Below are positions 50,181 through 52,576 of a stretch of 52,576 nt of DNA, one piece after another. Both the position numbers and the translations under genes were made by a program. This DNA comes from CANNDT01 sp945876205 (GTDB lineage Bacteria; Acidobacteriota; Vicinamibacteria; Vicinamibacterales; UBA2999): the NCBI GenBank assembly GCA_947503365.1, contig CANNDT010000021.1, positions 1-52,576 on the forward strand, in the 5' to 3' direction. The notes beneath the pieces are model-generated. The model saw only the letters and a list, made by a program, of their open reading frames with translations. It made no database searches and was not told where the DNA came from. Numbering within the stretch: position 1 is the first letter of the stretch; each line of letters opens with the position of its first letter.

Positions 50181-50720
50181 ATGAAGATTTACACAAAGAC
50201 CGGGGACAGTGGCGAGACCTCGCTCTTCGACAACACGCGCGTATCCAAAGCCGATGCCCGCGTCGATGCCTACGGCGAAGTCGACGAGGTCAACGCCTGC
50301 CTTGGCGCCGCGCTCGCGGCGGGAGTCGACGCGGATATTGCCGCGGCGCTCGAATCAATCCAGAAGGATCTATTCGCGCTGGGATCGCGCCTGGCGGATC
50401 CGTCGGCGAGGATTGCCGCCCGCGTCACGAAAGCGGCGATCACGCCGGCCGACGTCGAGCGTCTCGAGCAGACGATCGATCGACTCGAGAGCGAGCTGCC
50501 GCCGCTGCGGAAGTTCATCCTGCCGGGCGGATCGCCGTCCGGTTCACTGCTGCACCTGGCGCGCACGGTGTCCCGGCGCGCCGAGCGGCGCGTGATTGCC
50601 CTTGGCCCCGACGCCACCGAGCCGATCATCATCGCCTACCTCAATCGCTTGTCGGACCTCCTGTTCGTGATGGCCCGCGCGGTGAATCACCGCGCCAAGG
50701 CGCCGGAAATCGAATGGTAG
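50181..50720 (+). CDS. cob(I)alamin adenosyltransferase, PduO type
   Basis: 179 aa. MKIYTKTGDSGETSLFDNTR (ATP site), VDAYGEVDEVNACLG, KFILPGGSPSGSLLHLARTV and RRAERRVIAL with the C-terminal YLNRLSDLLFVMAR are all PduO family motifs. It transfers the adenosyl group of ATP to cob(I)alamin. No B12-dependent enzyme is adjacent. Its last seven bases overlap hpnC. Confidence 0.95.
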   Translation: MKIYTKTGDSGETSLFDNTRVSKADARVDAYGEVDEVNACLGAALAAGVDADIAAALESIQKDLFALGSRLADPSARIAARVTKAAITPADVERLEQTIDRLESELPPLRKFILPGGSPSGSLLHLARTVSRRAERRVIALGPDATEPIIIAYLNRLSDLLFVMARAVNHRAKAPEIEW

Positions 50721-51568
50721 GGTCGCGGGGCCACTACGAGAATTTTCCAGTGGCCTCCGTTCTGCTGCCGCGGTCGATGCGGCGTCACGTTGCGGCGCTA
50801 TATGCCTTCGCTCGGACGGCGGACGATTTCGCGGATGAAGGCGTGCGATCGGCTGAGGAGCGGTTGCGCCTGCTGGAAGGCTGGCAGCGGCGGCTCTGGC
50901 AGGCGGCCGTCTCAGACGCGCCTGGCGATCCGCCGGCGGCAGGTGAGCCGCCCGACACGGTCGAGATCTTCCTCGCACTCGGCGCGAGCATTCGCGAGCA
51001 CAATCTGCCGGTCAGCTCGTTCGAGGACCTGTTGAGCGCATTCCGGCAGGACGTGACGGTTACCCGGTATGCCACGTGGGTTGAACTGCTCGACTATTGC
51101 CGCCGGTCGGCCAGTCCGGTGGGCAGGCTCGTGCTGAGGATCGCCGGTCACGATGATGCGCAGATGGATGAATGGTCAGATCGCATTTGCATGGCGCTGC
51201 AGCTCGCGAACTTCTGGCAAGACCTGAAGATCGATTTCGATCGTGGGCGGATCTACCTCCCCTTCGAGGAGCACCGGGCGCATGACGCCAGGGAACAGGA
51301 TCTTCGCACCAACCAGGTGCCGCTCGAATGGCAGCAGGCGCTGGCAGCGGCATCAATCAGGACGCGCACGCTGTTTGAATCCGGCCGGCCGTTGTGTGAC
51401 GCGGTGAACGGGCGCTTGCGCTACGAGCTTCGTGCGACCTGGCTGGGCGGTGTGCGCATCCTCGAGCGCCTCGAAGAAGAGCGCTTCGACGTGATTCACT
51501 ATCGGCCGACGCTTGGTCTCGCGGACGCACCCTGGTTTGCCTGGCGCATGGTCACCTGGGCGTCATGA
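50714..51568 (+). CDS. hpnC: squalene biosynthesis protein HpnC
   Basis: 284 aa. HYENFPVASVLLPRSMRRHV and ALYAFARTADDFADEG (first Asp-rich motif) with ALQLANFWQDLKIDFDRGRI (second motif) identify the HpnC branch of the squalene/phytoene synthase family. With HpnD and HpnE it makes squalene from farnesyl diphosphate via hydroxysqualene, the precursor of hopanoids. Start overlaps the adenosyltransferase end; its stop overlaps the hpnD ATG (ATGA). Confidence 0.95.
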   Translation: MVGSRGHYENFPVASVLLPRSMRRHVAALYAFARTADDFADEGVRSAEERLRLLEGWQRRLWQAAVSDAPGDPPAAGEPPDTVEIFLALGASIREHNLPVSSFEDLLSAFRQDVTVTRYATWVELLDYCRRSASPVGRLVLRIAGHDDAQMDEWSDRICMALQLANFWQDLKIDFDRGRIYLPFEEHRAHDAREQDLRTNQVPLEWQQALAAASIRTRTLFESGRPLCDAVNGRLRYELRATWLGGVRILERLEEERFDVIHYRPTLGLADAPWFAWRMVTWAS

Positions 51569-52419
51569 GCCGCGACACCAGCTTCTACTACTCGTTCCTG
51601 GTGCTGCCGCCGCGCAAGCGCAGCGCGATCATCGCCGTCTGGGATTTCTGCCGGGCGGTCGACGATGCCGTTGATGAAGCGGCGCCGTCGGAGACGCGGG
51701 GCGCCGTCGAGCAGTTGGCGATGTGGCGCAGCGAGGTCGCGGCGTGCTACGACCCGGCGCTGCAGCCGTTGACCGCTCAGGGCAAGACCTTGAAGCCCGT
51801 GGTAGAGGAATTCAACCTGCCACGTGAGCCGTTCGAGGAGTTGATTCGCGGCGTGGAGATGGATCTCGAGCAGGTGCGCTACCCGACCTTTGATGCGCTC
51901 GCCGAGTACTGCCGGCATGTCGCGTCGACGGTGGGACTGATCTGCGTCGAGATCTTCGGCTACCGGGATCCAAGGACTCGTTCGTATGCCGTCAACCTTG
52001 GCATGGCACTTCAGTTGACGAACATCGTCCGCGACGTCGCCACCGACCTCGTTCGCGACCGGATCTATCTTCCTGTCGAAGACCTCCAGCGGTTCGGCGT
52101 CACCGAGCAGGCGCTGCGCGACGGATCGATGACGCCGCAGGTCCGCGAGCTCATTCGCTACGAGTGCGAGCGGGCACACGATTACTATCGCCGCGCCGCT
52201 GCCGACCTTCCGGCCGGTGACGCGCGCAGCCTGGTCGCCGCCGAGATCATGGGCGGGATCTACTTCGCCATTCTTCGACGCATCGAGCGAGCGGGCTACG
52301 ACGTCTTTACACGCCGCGTCCGAGTGCCGAGGCCGCATCGCGCGGTAATTGCCTTGCGGATCTGGATTCGCACGCTGCTCACTGCCACGGCACACCGAGA
52401 CACCGAGGCACCGAGATAA
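51565..52419 (+). CDS. hpnD: presqualene diphosphate synthase HpnD
   Basis: 284 aa. FYYSFLVLPPRKRSAIIAVW, the first Asp-rich motif DFCRAVDDAVDE and the second NIVRDVATDLVRDRIYLPVE mark HpnD, which condenses two farnesyl diphosphates to presqualene diphosphate. The final residues TAHRDTEAPR and the lead-in to the stop come from the CACCGAGG repeat (52386-52416), so the original C-terminus has been changed. Coupled to hpnC; hpnE begins two bases after its TAA. Confidence 0.95.
   Translation: MSRDTSFYYSFLVLPPRKRSAIIAVWDFCRAVDDAVDEAAPSETRGAVEQLAMWRSEVAACYDPALQPLTAQGKTLKPVVEEFNLPREPFEELIRGVEMDLEQVRYPTFDALAEYCRHVASTVGLICVEIFGYRDPRTRSYAVNLGMALQLTNIVRDVATDLVRDRIYLPVEDLQRFGVTEQALRDGSMTPQVRELIRYECERAHDYYRRAAADLPAGDARSLVAAEIMGGIYFAILRRIERAGYDVFTRRVRVPRPHRAVIALRIWIRTLLTATAHRDTEAPR
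52386..52416 (+). repeat. third 31-bp CACCGAGG-type repeat, at the hpnD 3' end
   Basis: CACGGCA then CACCGAGA, CACCGAGG, CACCGAGA; 29 of 31 positions match the left arm of the GxxExxY unit at 6085. No GxxExxY gene accompanies it here. It lies inside hpnD up to the base before the stop codon. Confidence 0.85.
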
Positions 52420-52420
52420 T

Positions 52421-52576
52421 TTGGGGCCGGACGCGATTGTGATCGGCGCCGGATTTGCCGGGCTCAGCGCCGCGACGCTGCTGGCCGAGCGCGGCTTGCG
52501 CGTGCTCGTGCTCGAGGCGCGGCCGACGCTTGGCGGTCGCGCGACGGCATTCACGGATCCCGTGACAGGCGAGCGG
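52421..52576 (+). CDS. hpnE: hydroxysqualene dehydroxylase HpnE, N-terminal part (3' truncated by window)
   Basis: TTG at 52421 opens GPDAIVIGAGFAGLSAATLL, the FAD-binding Rossmann motif, followed by VLVLEARPTLGGRATAF, the usual second segment of HpnE/phytoene-desaturase-like flavoenzymes. 52 codons lie within the window. After hpnC and hpnD this is the expected third gene, reducing hydroxysqualene to squalene. The TTG is the only start in frame after the hpnD stop. Confidence 0.85.
   Translation, partial: MGPDAIVIGAGFAGLSAATLLAERGLRVLVLEARPTLGGRATAFTDPVTGER

Overview
The window looks like chromosomal DNA of a high-GC, Gram-negative soil-type bacterium, most likely an Acidobacteriota member close to the Vicinamibacteria. 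This is inferred from gene content and style, not from a marker gene: a fused E1 alpha/beta 2-oxoacid dehydrogenase, a secreted PQQ-type beta-propeller dehydrogenase, DUF2911, HpnC/D/E squalene synthesis, many GTG/TTG starts, TA-rich hexamers directly upstream of start codons, and dispersed 7-9 bp period repeats. No rRNA, intact tRNA or CRISPR array was seen.

Layout. 0-6.1 kb: end of a secreted-type protein gene, then sucA-sucB-FKBP (minus strand) and a HAD phosphatase. 6.1-12.2 kb: accessory block with a GxxExxY gene enclosed by 31-bp inverted repeats, and a helicase plus Eco57I-type methylase pair resembling a reduced DISARM/BREX-like defence module. 12.3-13.4 kb: Smr, queF, HU. 13.5-20.2 kb: the most interesting part. 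A sensor kinase, a peptide-type solute-binding protein, a 31-codon Cys/Trp peptide gene, a radical SAM/SPASM maturase and an NtrC-type sigma-54 activator lie on one strand, with a good sigma-54 promoter and an upstream palindrome before the maturase and a terminator right after the peptide gene. I read this as a RiPP-like peptide system under two-component/sigma-54 control.

20.2-38.0 kb: mostly housekeeping. lpdA, an E2 and lipB form one cluster, and the matching E1 fusion lies at 35.5-38 kb. Between them are two CNNM/CorC-type transporters, an ECF sigma factor, an M28 peptidase, a degenerate LDH/MDH-like protein beside an SDR, a pseudokinase, a degenerate receiver, an MBL hydrolase, an FHA protein and the PQQ enzyme. 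38-41 kb: a gene graveyard with a duplicated methyltransferase 3' end, a frameshifted gene, an MNT antitoxin with a truncated HepT partner and a tRNA-like remnant. 41-52.6 kb: tartrate/malate-type dehydrogenase, symporter-peptidase-hydrolase operon, YgfZ, NUDIX, hybrid kinase, MutY, cobalamin adenosyltransferase and hpnC-hpnD-hpnE (cut by the window end).

A recurring theme is short-period repeats (CACCGAGG, CACAGAGA, CACGAAGG, GGTAGCTG, CCGAACC) that have grown into coding sequence: they form the C-terminal tails and lead into the stops of three genes, an interdomain linker of E2, and apparently the Shine-Dalgarno of the GxxExxY gene.
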